DNA of 64,000 bases from Saccharopolyspora ipomoeae (GCF_029952525.1 NZ_JASAOF010000018.1:1-64000), one strand, 5' to 3'; shown: positions 8,109 to 17,321, counted from the first letter of the stretch. Notes: generated from the letters alone by a model not told the origin. Made by a program: numbers and translations.

Positions 8109-9092
8109 GTGGCCGTCGACACCCAGACCGAATCCGCTGTCGAGTCGGTTCTCGAATGCGTGGGAAACACTCCTGCGGTCGTGCTGAACCGGCTTTTCCC
8201 CCAATCCGATGTCGAGGTGATCGCCAAACTCGAGCTGATGAACCCCGGCGGGAGCATGAAGGACCGGTCAGCGCGCCACATCGTCGAATCCGGATTGCGC
8301 AACGGGTCCATTCAGCGCGGCAGCCACCTGGTCGAGAGCAGCTCCGGGAACTTCGGGATCGCGCTGGCGATCGCCGCGCGCATCCACGGACTGCGCTTCA
8401 CCTGCGTGCTCGACCCCAAGGCCGTGCCCGCCAACGTCGCCATCCTGCGCCACCTGGGCGCCGAGGTGGAGGTGGTCGACCAGCCGGACGAGACCGGTGG
8501 CTACCTGCACACCCGCATCCGCCGGGTCCGCGAGATCGTGGCGAACTCGCCCGGGGCGATCTGGATCAACCAGTACGCCAACGACCGCAACTGGCAGGCC
8601 CACTACCACGGCACCGGTGACGAGCTGACCCGTCAGCTCGCCGAGCCGCCGTCGTACCTGTTCGGCGCGGTCAGCACCACCGGCAGCCTGCTGGGCTGCT
8701 CCCGCCGCCTGCGCGAGAACTTCCCGGACCTGCGGGTGATCGCCGTCGACGCCGTCGGATCGGTGATCTTCGGCGGACCGCCGGGGCAGCGCGACGTGCC
8801 GGGCATCGGTGCCAGCCGCGTGCCCGAGCTGTTCAGCCCCGCCGAGATCGACGACGTGGTGCACGTCAACGACTTCGAGGCCGCGGTGGGCTGCCGGGAA
8901 CTGCTGGCCACCGAAGGCATCTTCGCCGGCGGCTCCACCGGAGCCGTCGTCGCGGCGATGCAGCGCACCCTGCCGCGACTGCCCCGCCCCTGCCGGGTGG
9001 TGGCCGTCTTCCCCGATCGCGGGGACCGCTACCTCGACCTGGTCTACGACGACGACTGGTTCGACGCAGCCCGGCAGCGCTGCGAGAACTGA
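8109..9092 (+). CDS. sbnA: SbnA homologue: N-(2-amino-2-carboxyethyl)-L-glutamate synthase
   Basis: 327-residue PLP enzyme of the cysteine synthase fold, from a GTG with GAGGAG upstream. The PLP lysine is in NPGGSMKDRSA (K51) and the phosphate-binding loop is SSSGNFGIALA. The family signature ANVAILRHLGAEVEVV and the C-terminal region EGIFAGGSTGAVVAA agree with SbnA, which condenses O-phospho-L-serine with glutamate to make ACEGA, the precursor of L-2,3-diaminopropionate. It is first in an eight-gene operon directly under the iron box. A plain cysteine synthase is unlikely given the adjacent sbnB homologue. Confidence 0.93.
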   Translation: MAVDTQTESAVESVLECVGNTPAVVLNRLFPQSDVEVIAKLELMNPGGSMKDRSARHIVESGLRNGSIQRGSHLVESSSGNFGIALAIAARIHGLRFTCVLDPKAVPANVAILRHLGAEVEVVDQPDETGGYLHTRIRRVREIVANSPGAIWINQYANDRNWQAHYHGTGDELTRQLAEPPSYLFGAVSTTGSLLGCSRRLRENFPDLRVIAVDAVGSVIFGGPPGQRDVPGIGASRVPELFSPAEIDDVVHVNDFEAAVGCRELLATEGIFAGGSTGAVVAAMQRTLPRLPRPCRVVAVFPDRGDRYLDLVYDDDWFDAARQRCEN

Positions 9093-9121
9093 CGAGAAAT
9101 CCATCACACGAAGGAGAACAA

Positions 9122-10141
9122 GTGTCCTCTGAGGAATCGCCGCAGATGCTCTACCTGAGCCGCAGCGACATCGCCGCCGTCGGCGGGGACGAAGCCGAGC
9201 TCTACGTGGAGGCGCTCAACGCCGGGCTGATCGCCCATTCCGAGGGCAAGACCGTGCAGCCGCTCAAGCCGTACCTGCGGGTGGCGGGCAAGCAGGGCCA
9301 CATCGCCGACCGGATCATCGCGATGCCCGCGCACGTCGGCGACCCCGGGCTGTCCGGCATCAAGTGGATCGGCAGCAAGCACGACAACCCGGCCGAGCGC
9401 GGCCGGGAGCGCGCCAGCGCCGTCATCGTGCTCAACGACCCGGCCAGCAACTACCCGGTGGCCGTGCTCGAAGGCAGCCTGATCAGCGCCTGGCGGACCG
9501 CGGGCGTGACCTGCCTGGCCGCCCGCCACCTGGCGCGCGAGGGCTTCACCGACGTCGCGCTGGTGGGCTGCGGAGTCATCGGCAGCACCCAGATCACCGC
9601 GCTGCTCCAGCAGTTCGGCTCGATCGAGCGGGTCCACCTGCACGACCAGCGGCCGGAGGCCGCGCGGGCCCTGGCCGAGCGCATCGGCCGCGAGCACCCG
9701 TCGGTCGAGGCGCGCGTCGCCGAGACCGCCGAGGACGCCGTGCGGGCCGGTGACCTGGTGGTGCCGTGCACCGTCACCAGCGAGCCCTACATCGCCTTCG
9801 ACTGGCTCAAGCGCGGCGCGCTGCTGTGCAACGTGTCCATCATGGACGTGCACAAGGAGGTCTTCCTCAAGGCCGACAAGGTCGTCGTCGACGACTGGGA
9901 GCAGAGCAACCGCGAGAAGAAGATCATCAACCAGCTGGTGCTGGAGGGTTCCTTCTTCCGCGAGCAGCTGCACGCCGAGCTCGGCGAGATCCTCGCGGGG
10001 ACCCGGCCCGGCCGCACCGAGGACGACGAGATCATCGTGCTCAACCCGATGGGCATGGCCGTGGAGGACATCGCCTGCGCCGGCGCGGTCTACGAGCGCG
10101 CCCGCGAGCGGGGCGTCGGCACCTGGCTGGACCTGTACTGA
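9122..10141 (+). CDS. sbnB: SbnB homologue: N-(2-amino-2-carboxyethyl)-L-glutamate dehydrogenase
   Basis: 339-residue member of the ornithine cyclodeaminase/mu-crystallin family, GTG start with GAAGGAG upstream. It contains the substrate segment IKWIGSKHDNPAERGRERASAVIVLND and the NAD(H) Rossmann motif VALVGCGVIGS (about residues 147-157). SbnB oxidatively cleaves ACEGA to L-2,3-diaminopropionate and 2-oxoglutarate, supplying two building blocks of staphyloferrin B. The stop overlaps the next start (TGATG), showing tight coupling. An ornithine cyclodeaminase function is unlikely because of the sbnA neighbour. Confidence 0.93.
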   Translation: MSSEESPQMLYLSRSDIAAVGGDEAELYVEALNAGLIAHSEGKTVQPLKPYLRVAGKQGHIADRIIAMPAHVGDPGLSGIKWIGSKHDNPAERGRERASAVIVLNDPASNYPVAVLEGSLISAWRTAGVTCLAARHLAREGFTDVALVGCGVIGSTQITALLQQFGSIERVHLHDQRPEAARALAERIGREHPSVEARVAETAEDAVRAGDLVVPCTVTSEPYIAFDWLKRGALLCNVSIMDVHKEVFLKADKVVVDDWEQSNREKKIINQLVLEGSFFREQLHAELGEILAGTRPGRTEDDEIIVLNPMGMAVEDIACAGAVYERARERGVGTWLDLY

Positions 10142-11778
10142 TGGGGGCGGGATCGGCCGAGCTGGTCATGCGGGACCTCGTCGACGTGCTGCTGCAGGAG
10201 GAGCTGGTCGAGCTCACCGAAGAGGCGGGCCGGGCCACCCTCCGCACTCCCGGCGGCGCGGTGACCGTGCCCGTCCGGCCCGGCGGCGCGCTGCAGCGGT
10301 ACCGCTACGACACCGGTCCGGTCCTGCTCGACGGCGCTCGACCGCTGACCCCGGCCGAGCTCCTCGCCCTGGTGCGGGAGGACTCGGCCGCGGTCGGCGC
10401 GGACCTGCGGGCGGCGGTCGAGCACACCGAGGTGCTGCGCGAGCAGCGGTCGGCGCTCGACCTGACCCCGGGCAGCGGTGCGCTGGCCGGTGAGCGGCTC
10501 GCCGCGACCCGCAACCGCCCGTTCCACCCCACGGCGCGGGCGGCGGCGGGCTGGTCCGCGGAGGAGGTCGCGCGGTACGGGCCGATGCGGGCCGAGCCGC
10601 TGGGGCTGGACTGGGTCGCGGTGCGCCGCGACCGGCTCGCCCGCGGCAGCGACCCGCTGTCGCAGCACCTCGCCGAGCTGGTCCTCTCCCCCGCCGAACT
10701 GCGCTCCCTCGGCGCGGTCGGGGACGAGCACCAGGCGATCCCGGTGCACCCGTGGCAGTACGAGCACGTGCTGGGCGAGTGCTTCGCCGGCGAAATCGCC
10801 GACGGGTCGGTGGTGCCGCTGGCGCGCGGGATCGGCGGGTTCCACCCGACCTCGTCGCTGCGGACGCTGACCACCTCGCCGGAGAGCGACCGGCACGTCA
10901 AGCTCCCGATCGGGGTGGCCACGCTGGGAGCGACGCGGCTGCTGCCGCCGCGCTACCTCGCCAACGCCGAGCGGGCGCAGCGCTGCATGGCCGAGGTCCT
11001 GGACCGGGATCCGGTGCTGGGCAAACGGGTCGCGCTGTGCGAGGAGCAGGTGTGGGCCGGGTGGCACGACCCGGACGATCCCTTCGGCGACCGGCCCGGT
11101 CAGCTCGCCGCGCAGGTCCGGATCTACCCCGGGCTCGACGGGCTCGTGCTGCCGATGGCGGCGCTGGCCGCGCACGAGTGGGACGTGCTGGCACCGGCGA
11201 TCTCCGACCGGTTCGACCCGGTCGGGTTCTTCGGCGACCTGGCGCGCTCGTTCTGCGAGGTCGCGTTCGGCTTCCTGAGCCGGGGCGTGCTGCCGGAGCT
11301 GCACGGCCAGAACGTCGTGGTGCAGCTGCGCGCCGGTCAGGTGGAGCGGTTCGTGCTGCGCGACCACGACACGCTGCGGCTGTTCGACGAGTGGATGCGG
11401 CTCGCGGACACCCCCGATCCGGAGTACGTCATCAAACCCGGTGCGCCGCAGTCACTTCGGCTCGACTCGGCGGAGTCGCTGGTGGGTTACCTGCAGACGC
11501 TGGGGTTCCAGGTGAACCTGCACGGCATCGCCGACGCGCTGCGCCGCCACTTCGACCTGGACGAGCGGGTCCTGTGGGACCGGTTGCGGGAGGCCGTGAT
11601 CGAGCACCTGCCCGGCCAGCCGGAGCCGGTGCGCGAGGTGCTGCGCGACCGGTTGCTGCGGGCCGAGACGTGGCCGAGCCGCCGGGTGCTGGAGCCGCTG
11701 CTGCGGCAGGGCGCCTCCAGCGGGGTCAGCATGCCCGCCGGGACCGGGTCGGTGCCGAACCCGCTGGCGGTGATGTGA
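10141..11778 (+). CDS. sbnC: SbnC-position NIS siderophore synthetase (IucA/IucC family)
   Basis: 545-residue NRPS-independent siderophore synthetase. Conserved elements are NRPFHPTARAAAGWS, the ATP-site motifs IPVHPWQYEHVL and FHPTSSLRTLTT, HVKLPIGVATLGATR, and the C-terminal ELHGQNVVVQL followed by FVLRDHD. These enzymes adenylate a carboxylate of citrate or 2-oxoglutarate and form an amide with an amine. In staphyloferrin B synthesis SbnC adds the 2-oxoglutarate end in the last step; the position (third gene, just before the MFS exporter) is the same here, but assignment among SbnC/E/F is by order, not by biochemical data. It overlaps sbnB and the MFS gene by one base each. Confidence 0.9.
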   Translation: MGAGSAELVMRDLVDVLLQEELVELTEEAGRATLRTPGGAVTVPVRPGGALQRYRYDTGPVLLDGARPLTPAELLALVREDSAAVGADLRAAVEHTEVLREQRSALDLTPGSGALAGERLAATRNRPFHPTARAAAGWSAEEVARYGPMRAEPLGLDWVAVRRDRLARGSDPLSQHLAELVLSPAELRSLGAVGDEHQAIPVHPWQYEHVLGECFAGEIADGSVVPLARGIGGFHPTSSLRTLTTSPESDRHVKLPIGVATLGATRLLPPRYLANAERAQRCMAEVLDRDPVLGKRVALCEEQVWAGWHDPDDPFGDRPGQLAAQVRIYPGLDGLVLPMAALAAHEWDVLAPAISDRFDPVGFFGDLARSFCEVAFGFLSRGVLPELHGQNVVVQLRAGQVERFVLRDHDTLRLFDEWMRLADTPDPEYVIKPGAPQSLRLDSAESLVGYLQTLGFQVNLHGIADALRRHFDLDERVLWDRLREAVIEHLPGQPEPVREVLRDRLLRAETWPSRRVLEPLLRQGASSGVSMPAGTGSVPNPLAVM

Positions 11779-12998
11779 TGCGGGGCCGGACCTATCCGGT
11801 GCTGTGCCTGGGCCAGTTCGCCGCGACGGCGGGGCTGACGATCGTCGTGCCGCTGCTGCCGTTCTACCTGGCCGGGATCGGCACGCCGCGAGGCGAGATC
11901 CCCTGGTGGACGGCGGTGTCGGTGGCGGCCCCGGCGGTGGTGCAGCTGGTCAGCGGACCGCTGTGGGGCTGGGTCGGCGACCGGTTCGGGCACAAGGCGA
12001 TGGTGGTGCGCGCGCACGCCGGGCTCGGTCTGGCGATCGCGCTCATGGCGGTGGCCGACACGCCGGAGGAGTTCCTGGCCTGCCGGTTGTTGCAGGGCGC
12101 GTGCGGCGGGGTGGTCAGCGCGACCGCCTCGTACGCGAGCGCCGCCGCCTCCACCGACCGGCGGGGCCGGGCGCTCGGGATGCTCTTCGCCGCCACCGCG
12201 GCGGGATCGCTGCTGGGCCCGCTGGTGGGCGGTCTGCTGGCCACCCGGCTCGGGTTCGGGCCGCTGTTCGCGGCGGTCGCCGGGATGCTCGCGGTCTCCA
12301 GCGTGCTGGCCGCGGTGTCGCTGGCCGAGGCACCCGCGCAGGCGCGGGAACGGCATTCGCCGCGCGCGATCGCGGCGCTGCTGCTGCGTCGCCGGGAGAC
12401 CCGGCTGATGCTGCTGGCCGGGTTCGCCGCGCAGGCCGCGATCTACGCGCTGGTGGTGGTGTTCGCGCCGCAGGTCGAGCGGATCTCCGGCTCGGTCGCC
12501 GCCGCCACCACGTGGGTCGGGGTGCTGCAGGCCGTGACGTGGACCGCGTCGTGCGTCGGGAGCCCCTGGTGGGGGCGCCGAAACGACCGGGGGTCCGCGC
12601 AGCTCGGGTTCGCGGTGGCCGCCGCGTGCTGCGCCGTCGCGGTGGCGCTGCAGGGCGTCGTGCCGGTGGAGCTGCTGCTGCCGCTGCGGGTGGCGCAGGG
12701 CTTCTGCTTCGCGGCGCTGCTGCAGTCGGTGCTGCACGTCAGCTCCCGGCACGCCCCGGAGCGGGGCTCGGGCACTGCGTTCGGGTTCAGCACCGGAGTG
12801 CTCGACCTCGGCCAGGTCTTCGGCCCCCTCGCGGGCGCGTCCCTGGCGGTCCTGCTGCCGTCGGCGGCGGTGTTCCCCCTCATCGGCGCGATGCTCGGCG
12901 CGGCCGCCCTGCTGGCCGTCGCGGGCCGCGCCAAACCGGAGGTTTCCGCGGAAACCTCCCACGATCCGGTCGAAACTCACGAGAAGGTAATGCGGTGA
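11778..12998 (+). CDS. sbnD: SbnD-position MFS siderophore exporter
   Basis: 406-residue, 12-helix major facilitator transporter. Helix 1 includes GQFAATAGLTIVVPLLPFYLAG; the loop 2-3 motif is GPLWGWVGDRFGHKAMV; helix 5 contains GSLLGPLVGGLLA, the antiporter motif C pattern of drug and siderophore exporters. The second half repeats the pattern with WVGVLQAVTW and GSGTAFGFSTGVLDLGQVFGP. In the staphyloferrin B operon SbnD exports the siderophore and sits between two synthetase genes, as here. Start ATG overlaps the previous stop by one base (TGATG) and its own stop overlaps the next GTG by four bases. Confidence 0.88.
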   Translation: MRGRTYPVLCLGQFAATAGLTIVVPLLPFYLAGIGTPRGEIPWWTAVSVAAPAVVQLVSGPLWGWVGDRFGHKAMVVRAHAGLGLAIALMAVADTPEEFLACRLLQGACGGVVSATASYASAAASTDRRGRALGMLFAATAAGSLLGPLVGGLLATRLGFGPLFAAVAGMLAVSSVLAAVSLAEAPAQARERHSPRAIAALLLRRRETRLMLLAGFAAQAAIYALVVVFAPQVERISGSVAAATTWVGVLQAVTWTASCVGSPWWGRRNDRGSAQLGFAVAAACCAVAVALQGVVPVELLLPLRVAQGFCFAALLQSVLHVSSRHAPERGSGTAFGFSTGVLDLGQVFGPLAGASLAVLLPSAAVFPLIGAMLGAAALLAVAGRAKPEVSAETSHDPVETHEKVMR

Positions 12999-14782
12999 AC
13001 GAGGAAGCAGCACGCGCAGCAACCCGCCAACGGCTGCTCAACGCGCTCGACAGAGAGCTGGGAGGCGAGCACACCCCCACGTCCCTCCACATCCCCCTCC
13101 GATCCGAATGGAGGGAGGTTCTCATGAAAACTTCCCCACCCCAAGACACAGAACTGGGGAAAGTTTTCATGAGAACTGTACCCACACCAGAACCCGGACC
13201 AGGGGTAGTACCTGCGGAGACCGAGTCTCATGGGAGGGCAGAGGTCGGGGAAGTTTTCATGAAAACTTCGTCTCCCCTGGAGACGGAACCGGGGGAGGTT
13301 TTCATGAAAACTTCGGGTTCTTTGGAGGTGGGAGTTCGGCGTTGGTCTGATGCGGGGCATCACGTGTTCGAGGACGAGGTGAGCCTGGACGGGGTGGTGC
13401 TGGGGCACGAGGAGTTCGTGGCCGTGGTGGCCGCGGAGTTGGCCTCGCGGTGCGGCGAGGTGGACGAGGGGGTCGTGGAGCGGTTCCGGAGGCAGGTCGG
13501 GAACAGCGTGGCCCGGTCGGCTCGGTACCTGGACCGGGGGCCTCTTCCGGAACCGGCCACGCCCCAGGAGGTCACTCGGCGGGCTGAGCAGTCCTTGCTG
13601 CTGGGGCATCCGTTCCACCCGACTCCGAAGAGCGCGGAGGGCATCAGCGACGAGGACCTGGAGCGCTACGCGCCGGAGCTCGGGGCGTCGTTCCGGCTGC
13701 ACAACTGGGCGGTGGATCCGGGGCTGCTGCTGGAGGACCGGGTGTGCGACGGCCCGTGGCTGCCCGGCGAGCCGGAAGCGGTGCTGCCGGTGCACCCGTG
13801 GCAGGACCGCTACCTGCGGGAACACCCCCGGGTTCAGGAGCTGATCGCAGCCGGGCTGCTGAGCCCGCTGGGCGCGGTGGGCCCCGAGGTGTACGCGACG
13901 TCGTCGGTGCGGACGGTGTGCGACCCGGACTTCCCGACGTCGTGGAAGCTGCCGCTGCACGTGCGCATCACCAACTTCGTGCGCAACAACCCCTTCGAGC
14001 ACCTGCGCCGCGCCGCCGATGCCGGACGACTGGTCTCCGCGCTCGAGAAGAACTGGAATCACGATGGTTTCGAGGTGCTCGCCGAGTCCGGTTACCGCAC
14101 CCTCGACCCGGTGTCGGTCGGCGACCTCGCGTCGGACTTCGGCGTGCTGTTCCGCCGGAACCCGTTCGCGGGCACCGACCTCGCCCCGCGCGTGCTCGCC
14201 GCGCTGCTGGAGGAACGACCCGGCCGGCGCCCGGCGCTGATCGACCTCGTCGAGCAGGCCGGTCCGCTCACCGCCGAGCACGCGTCCGAGTGGCTGGAGC
14301 GCTACCTGCGGATCTCGCTGGGCCCGCTGCTGGCGATCTTCACCGAGGACGGCGTCGGGTTCGAGGCGCACGTGCAGAACAGCCTGCTGCACACGGACAA
14401 CGGCTGGCCGAGCCGGTTCTGCGTGCGCGACATGGAGGGCACCAGCGCCGACCGGGAGCGCGTCGCCGACGGCGTCCTGCCGCCGGGCAGCCCGGTGCTC
14501 TACGACGACGCCGAGGCGTGGCTGCGGTTGCGCTACCACCTGGTCACCAACCACCTCGGCCACCTGGTCGCGGTCCTCGGCCGGTGCACCCCGGCCGGTG
14601 AGCGGCGGCTGTGGTCGGTGGTGCGCGAGTTCCTGGGCGGCCTGCCCGGGCGCTACGCGGCCGAGCTGCGCGAGGCGCCGACGCTGCCCGCCAAGGCGAA
14701 CCTGCTCAGCCGCTTCGCCGAGCGCGGCGAGAGCCCGCTCTACGTCGACATCCCCAACCCGATCCGAGAGGTGACCCGATGA
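12995..14782 (+). CDS. sbnE: SbnE-position NIS siderophore synthetase with repeat-invaded N-terminus
   Basis: 595 residues from GTG with GAGAAGG upstream. Residues 1-35 and from about 110 onward resemble IucA/IucC synthetases: LLGHPFHPTPKSAEGI, VLPVHPWQDRYL, YATSSVRTVCDP, WKLPLHVRITN, and FEAHVQNSLLHTD. In staphyloferrin B synthesis SbnE performs the first condensation of citrate with diaminopropionate. Between about residues 38 and 110 lies a low-complexity insert of 15-residue units (MKTSPPQDTELGKVF, MKTSSPLETEPGEVF and relatives) encoded by palindromic 45-bp repeats. The frame is maintained through it and downstream motifs are intact, so the enzyme may still work. The insert's base use differs from the rest (AT-rich blocks). 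Ends overlap both neighbours by four bases. Confidence 0.88.
   Translation: MNEEAARAATRQRLLNALDRELGGEHTPTSLHIPLRSEWREVLMKTSPPQDTELGKVFMRTVPTPEPGPGVVPAETESHGRAEVGEVFMKTSSPLETEPGEVFMKTSGSLEVGVRRWSDAGHHVFEDEVSLDGVVLGHEEFVAVVAAELASRCGEVDEGVVERFRRQVGNSVARSARYLDRGPLPEPATPQEVTRRAEQSLLLGHPFHPTPKSAEGISDEDLERYAPELGASFRLHNWAVDPGLLLEDRVCDGPWLPGEPEAVLPVHPWQDRYLREHPRVQELIAAGLLSPLGAVGPEVYATSSVRTVCDPDFPTSWKLPLHVRITNFVRNNPFEHLRRAADAGRLVSALEKNWNHDGFEVLAESGYRTLDPVSVGDLASDFGVLFRRNPFAGTDLAPRVLAALLEERPGRRPALIDLVEQAGPLTAEHASEWLERYLRISLGPLLAIFTEDGVGFEAHVQNSLLHTDNGWPSRFCVRDMEGTSADRERVADGVLPPGSPVLYDDAEAWLRLRYHLVTNHLGHLVAVLGRCTPAGERRLWSVVREFLGGLPGRYAAELREAPTLPAKANLLSRFAERGESPLYVDIPNPIREVTR
13114..13316 (+). repeat. array of palindromic 45-bp-periodic repeats inside sbnE
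   Basis: Four copies of a near-perfect palindrome with core GAAGTTTTCATGAAAACTTC or GGAGGTTTTCATGAAAACTT occur with centres at 13124/13125, 13169/13170, 13259/13260 and 13304/13305. Spacings are 45, 90 and 45 bp, so the array is a 45-bp tandem unit with one eroded copy. Copies 3 and 4 are the best palindromes; copies 1 and 2 each have one substitution in an arm. Because 45 is a multiple of three, the reading frame is kept and each copy encodes VFMKTS or LMKTS. The arms are AT-rich in an otherwise about 70% GC gene. Confidence 0.95.
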
Positions 14783-16554
14783 CCGCCGAGCTCGTGCGGG
14801 CCGCGCTGACCGATCCCCGGTTCCCCGAGGTGCGGCGCCGCGTGTTCCGCCAGCTGCTCGAATCCCTGCTCTACGAAGGCGCCCTGACCACCGAGAACGC
14901 AGCCACCGAGAACGCAGCCACCGAGCGGGACGGCGACGAGCACGTCGTGACCGGGGAGGACCGCGACGGGAAGCCGGTGCGCTACTCCTTCCGGGCGGTG
15001 CGGCGGTTCGGGTTCGACCGGGTCGGGCTGACCTCGCCGGTGCTGCGCGAAGGCGTCGAGGCGGACTCGGTCACCCGGTTCCTCACCGAGGTCCGGGGCT
15101 CCCTCGACGCGGACCCGGACCACATCGTCGCGTTCGCGCGCGAGCTGGAGGAGACGCTGTTCAAAGACGCCCTGTCGGAACACCTCCGGGAAGATCCACC
15201 GTCCACTGCGGACCACGACGCGCTGGAGACGGCGATCACCGACGGGCATCGCTACCACCCCACGTACAAGTCGCGGGTGGGCTTCGACGTCGCCGACGAC
15301 CTCGCCTTCGGCCCTGAGTTCGCCAACCCGCTGCGGCCGCTGTGGCTGGCCGCGCACCGCGACATCACCGAGGTCAGCGCCTCGGGTTCGCTGGACCGGC
15401 AGTACCTGGCCGATCAGCTCGGCGGCGAGGCGACCCGCTTCCACCGGCTCATCGAGGACGTCGGCGAGCCCGACGAGTACGTGCTGGTGCCGGTGCACCC
15501 GTGGCAGTGGCGGGAACGCCTCGCCCGGGCCTTCTCCGAGCAGCTCGCGCGCGGCGAGCTGATCCCGCTGGGGCCCGACCCGCACGAGTTCCTCCCCCAG
15601 CAGTCCATCCGCACCCTGACCTGCCGAGACGTGCCCGAGCGGCCGTACCTGAAGCTGTCGCTGTCGATGGTGAACACCTCCACCTCCCGCGGCCTGGCCG
15701 CGCACACCGTGCGCAACGCGCCCCGCGTCACCGACTGGCTGCGCGAGGTCGTCGCGGGCGACGCCTACCTGTCCGGGGAGCTGCGGCCGATCCTGCTCGG
15801 CGAGGAGCTGGGCGTGGCGGTCACGCCGGAGTCGGGACTGCTGCGGCCCGACACCTACGGCGCGCTGGCCTGCATCTGGCGGGAGAGCCTGCACCCGCAC
15901 CTCGAACCCGGCGAGCGGGCGATGCCGTTCACCGGTCTGACCTCCTGCCTGCGGGACGGGACGCCGCTGATCGCCGAGTGGCTCCGCGAGCAGGGCGCCG
16001 AGAACTGGGTGCGCGGGCTCGTGCGCGTCGCCGCGATCCCGCTGGTGCACCTGCTGTGCGCGCACGGCATCGCGCTGGAGTCGCACGCCCAGAACATGGC
16101 GCTGGTGCACGTCGACGGGGTCCCGGAACGGGTGGTGCTCAAGGACTTCCACGACGGCGTGCGGTTCTCGCCGCAGCACCTCGCGGGCGAGGCGCCGGAG
16201 CTGGCCGCTCCCCCGGCGCACCACCAGAACCGCAACTCCTTCGTCGAGACCGACGAGCTGAGCCTGGTCACCGACTTCCTGCTGGACGCGTTCTTCTTCA
16301 TCAACCTCGGTGAGCTCGCGATCTTCCTGGACGACCGGGGAGAGCTGGCAGAGCGGGACTTCTGGCGGGTGGTGGCCGAGGAGATCCGCGCCCACCAGGA
16401 GCGATTCCCCGACCTGGCCGAGCGCTTCGCGCTGTTCGACCTGTTCACCCCGGCGATCGAGGTGGAGAAGCTGACCAGCCGCAGGCTGCACCCGGACACC
16501 GAGCTGCGGCTGCACGCCGTGCCCAACCCGCTCGCGGAGGTCGAGAAGTGCTGA
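14779..16554 (+). CDS. sbnF: SbnF-position NIS siderophore synthetase (IucA/IucC family)
   Basis: 591-residue synthetase overlapping the previous gene by four bases (ATGA). Family motifs: GHRYHPTYKSRVGF, LVPVHPWQWRERL, LPQQSIRTLTCRD, YLKLSLSMVNTSTSRGL, IALESHAQNMALVHVD and VLKDFHDGVRF. The long C-terminal FhuF-like domain is complete (SLVTDFLLDAFFFINLGELA). In staphyloferrin B synthesis SbnF joins a second diaminopropionate to citryl-diaminoethane. A short tandem ENAAT ENAAT repeat sits at residues about 39-48 in the non-conserved N-terminus. Assignment as SbnF rather than SbnC is by gene order. Confidence 0.9.
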   Translation: MTAELVRAALTDPRFPEVRRRVFRQLLESLLYEGALTTENAATENAATERDGDEHVVTGEDRDGKPVRYSFRAVRRFGFDRVGLTSPVLREGVEADSVTRFLTEVRGSLDADPDHIVAFARELEETLFKDALSEHLREDPPSTADHDALETAITDGHRYHPTYKSRVGFDVADDLAFGPEFANPLRPLWLAAHRDITEVSASGSLDRQYLADQLGGEATRFHRLIEDVGEPDEYVLVPVHPWQWRERLARAFSEQLARGELIPLGPDPHEFLPQQSIRTLTCRDVPERPYLKLSLSMVNTSTSRGLAAHTVRNAPRVTDWLREVVAGDAYLSGELRPILLGEELGVAVTPESGLLRPDTYGALACIWRESLHPHLEPGERAMPFTGLTSCLRDGTPLIAEWLREQGAENWVRGLVRVAAIPLVHLLCAHGIALESHAQNMALVHVDGVPERVVLKDFHDGVRFSPQHLAGEAPELAAPPAHHQNRNSFVETDELSLVTDFLLDAFFFINLGELAIFLDDRGELAERDFWRVVAEEIRAHQERFPDLAERFALFDLFTPAIEVEKLTSRRLHPDTELRLHAVPNPLAEVEKC

Positions 16555-17321
16555 GGACCAACACCGTCAAGCAGCGGCTGGCCGGGACCGGGGAGAGCCA
16601 CGGGCTGTTCTGCTCGATCCCGTCGCCCGCGCTGGTGGAGATGATCGGCTGCGCGGGCTACGACTTCGTCATCCTCGACAGCGAGCACGCGCTGGTCGAT
16701 CCGCAGCAGCTGGAGAACCTGATCCGGGCCGCGGAGGCCGTGGACCTCGTGCCGTTCGTGCGCGTTCCCGAAGCCGACCCGGGCGCGATCCTGCGGGCGC
16801 TGGACGCGGGAGCGCTGGGCGTGGTGGTGCCGCACGTGCGGTGCCGGGCCGACGTGGACGCGGCGATCCGCGCCGCCCGCTACGCGCCGGAGGGCATGCG
16901 CAGCCTCAACGGCGGCCGGGTGCCGGGTTTCGGGCGCATCGAGCTCACCGAGTACGTGCGGCGCGCCAACGCCGAGACGATGGTGATCGCGATGATCGAG
17001 GACGCCGAAGGCGTCGAGGACCTGCCGTCGATCCTGGCCGGTGGCGGCGTCGACCTGGTGCTGGAGGGCGCGGCGGACCTGTCGCAGTCCTACGGGGTGC
17101 CGTGGCAGACCCGGCACCCGCTGGTCCAGGACGCGCTGGCCCGCGTGCACGCCGAGTGCGAGGCGCGCGGCGTGCCGTTCTGCGCCATCCCCCGCACCCC
17201 CGAGGACCACCGCGAGTGGCGCGCGGCCGGGGTGCGCACGTTCGTGCTCGGCGAGGAGCGCGGCCTGGCCGCCCGCGCTCTGCGAGCCCACCTCGACCTG
17301 CACCGGGAGAACCATGAGTGA
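16548..17321 (+). CDS. sbnG: SbnG homologue: siderophore-dedicated citrate synthase (HpcH/HpaI fold)
   Basis: 257 residues, GTG start overlapping the previous gene by 7 bp. It is an HpcH/HpaI aldolase-fold protein: GLFCSIPSPALVEMIGCAGYDFVILDSEHA, VPFVRVPEADPGAILRALDAGALGVVVPHV and the Mg-site region IAMIEDAEGVEDL. In Staphylococcus SbnG is a citrate synthase unrelated to the TCA enzyme that makes citrate for staphyloferrin B from oxaloacetate and acetyl-CoA. Its presence in the same position shows the operon carries its own citrate supply. As a stand-alone gene it would be read as a 2-oxo-hydroxy acid aldolase; operon context decides. Confidence 0.9.
   Translation: MLRTNTVKQRLAGTGESHGLFCSIPSPALVEMIGCAGYDFVILDSEHALVDPQQLENLIRAAEAVDLVPFVRVPEADPGAILRALDAGALGVVVPHVRCRADVDAAIRAARYAPEGMRSLNGGRVPGFGRIELTEYVRRANAETMVIAMIEDAEGVEDLPSILAGGGVDLVLEGAADLSQSYGVPWQTRHPLVQDALARVHAECEARGVPFCAIPRTPEDHREWRAAGVRTFVLGEERGLAARALRAHLDLHRENHE

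Noticed and set aside
13081-13320. The sbnE repeat array as a CRISPR or as a frameshifted pseudogene
   Set aside because: The repeats are palindromic with 25-bp coding spacers similar to each other, not unique spacers, and no cas gene is nearby. The frame stays open and downstream synthetase motifs are intact.
10141-16554. Three synthetase genes as duplicates of one gene
   Set aside because: They differ in length and in local motifs (ELHGQN, FEAHVQN, LESHAQN) and match the three distinct positions of the sbn operon.
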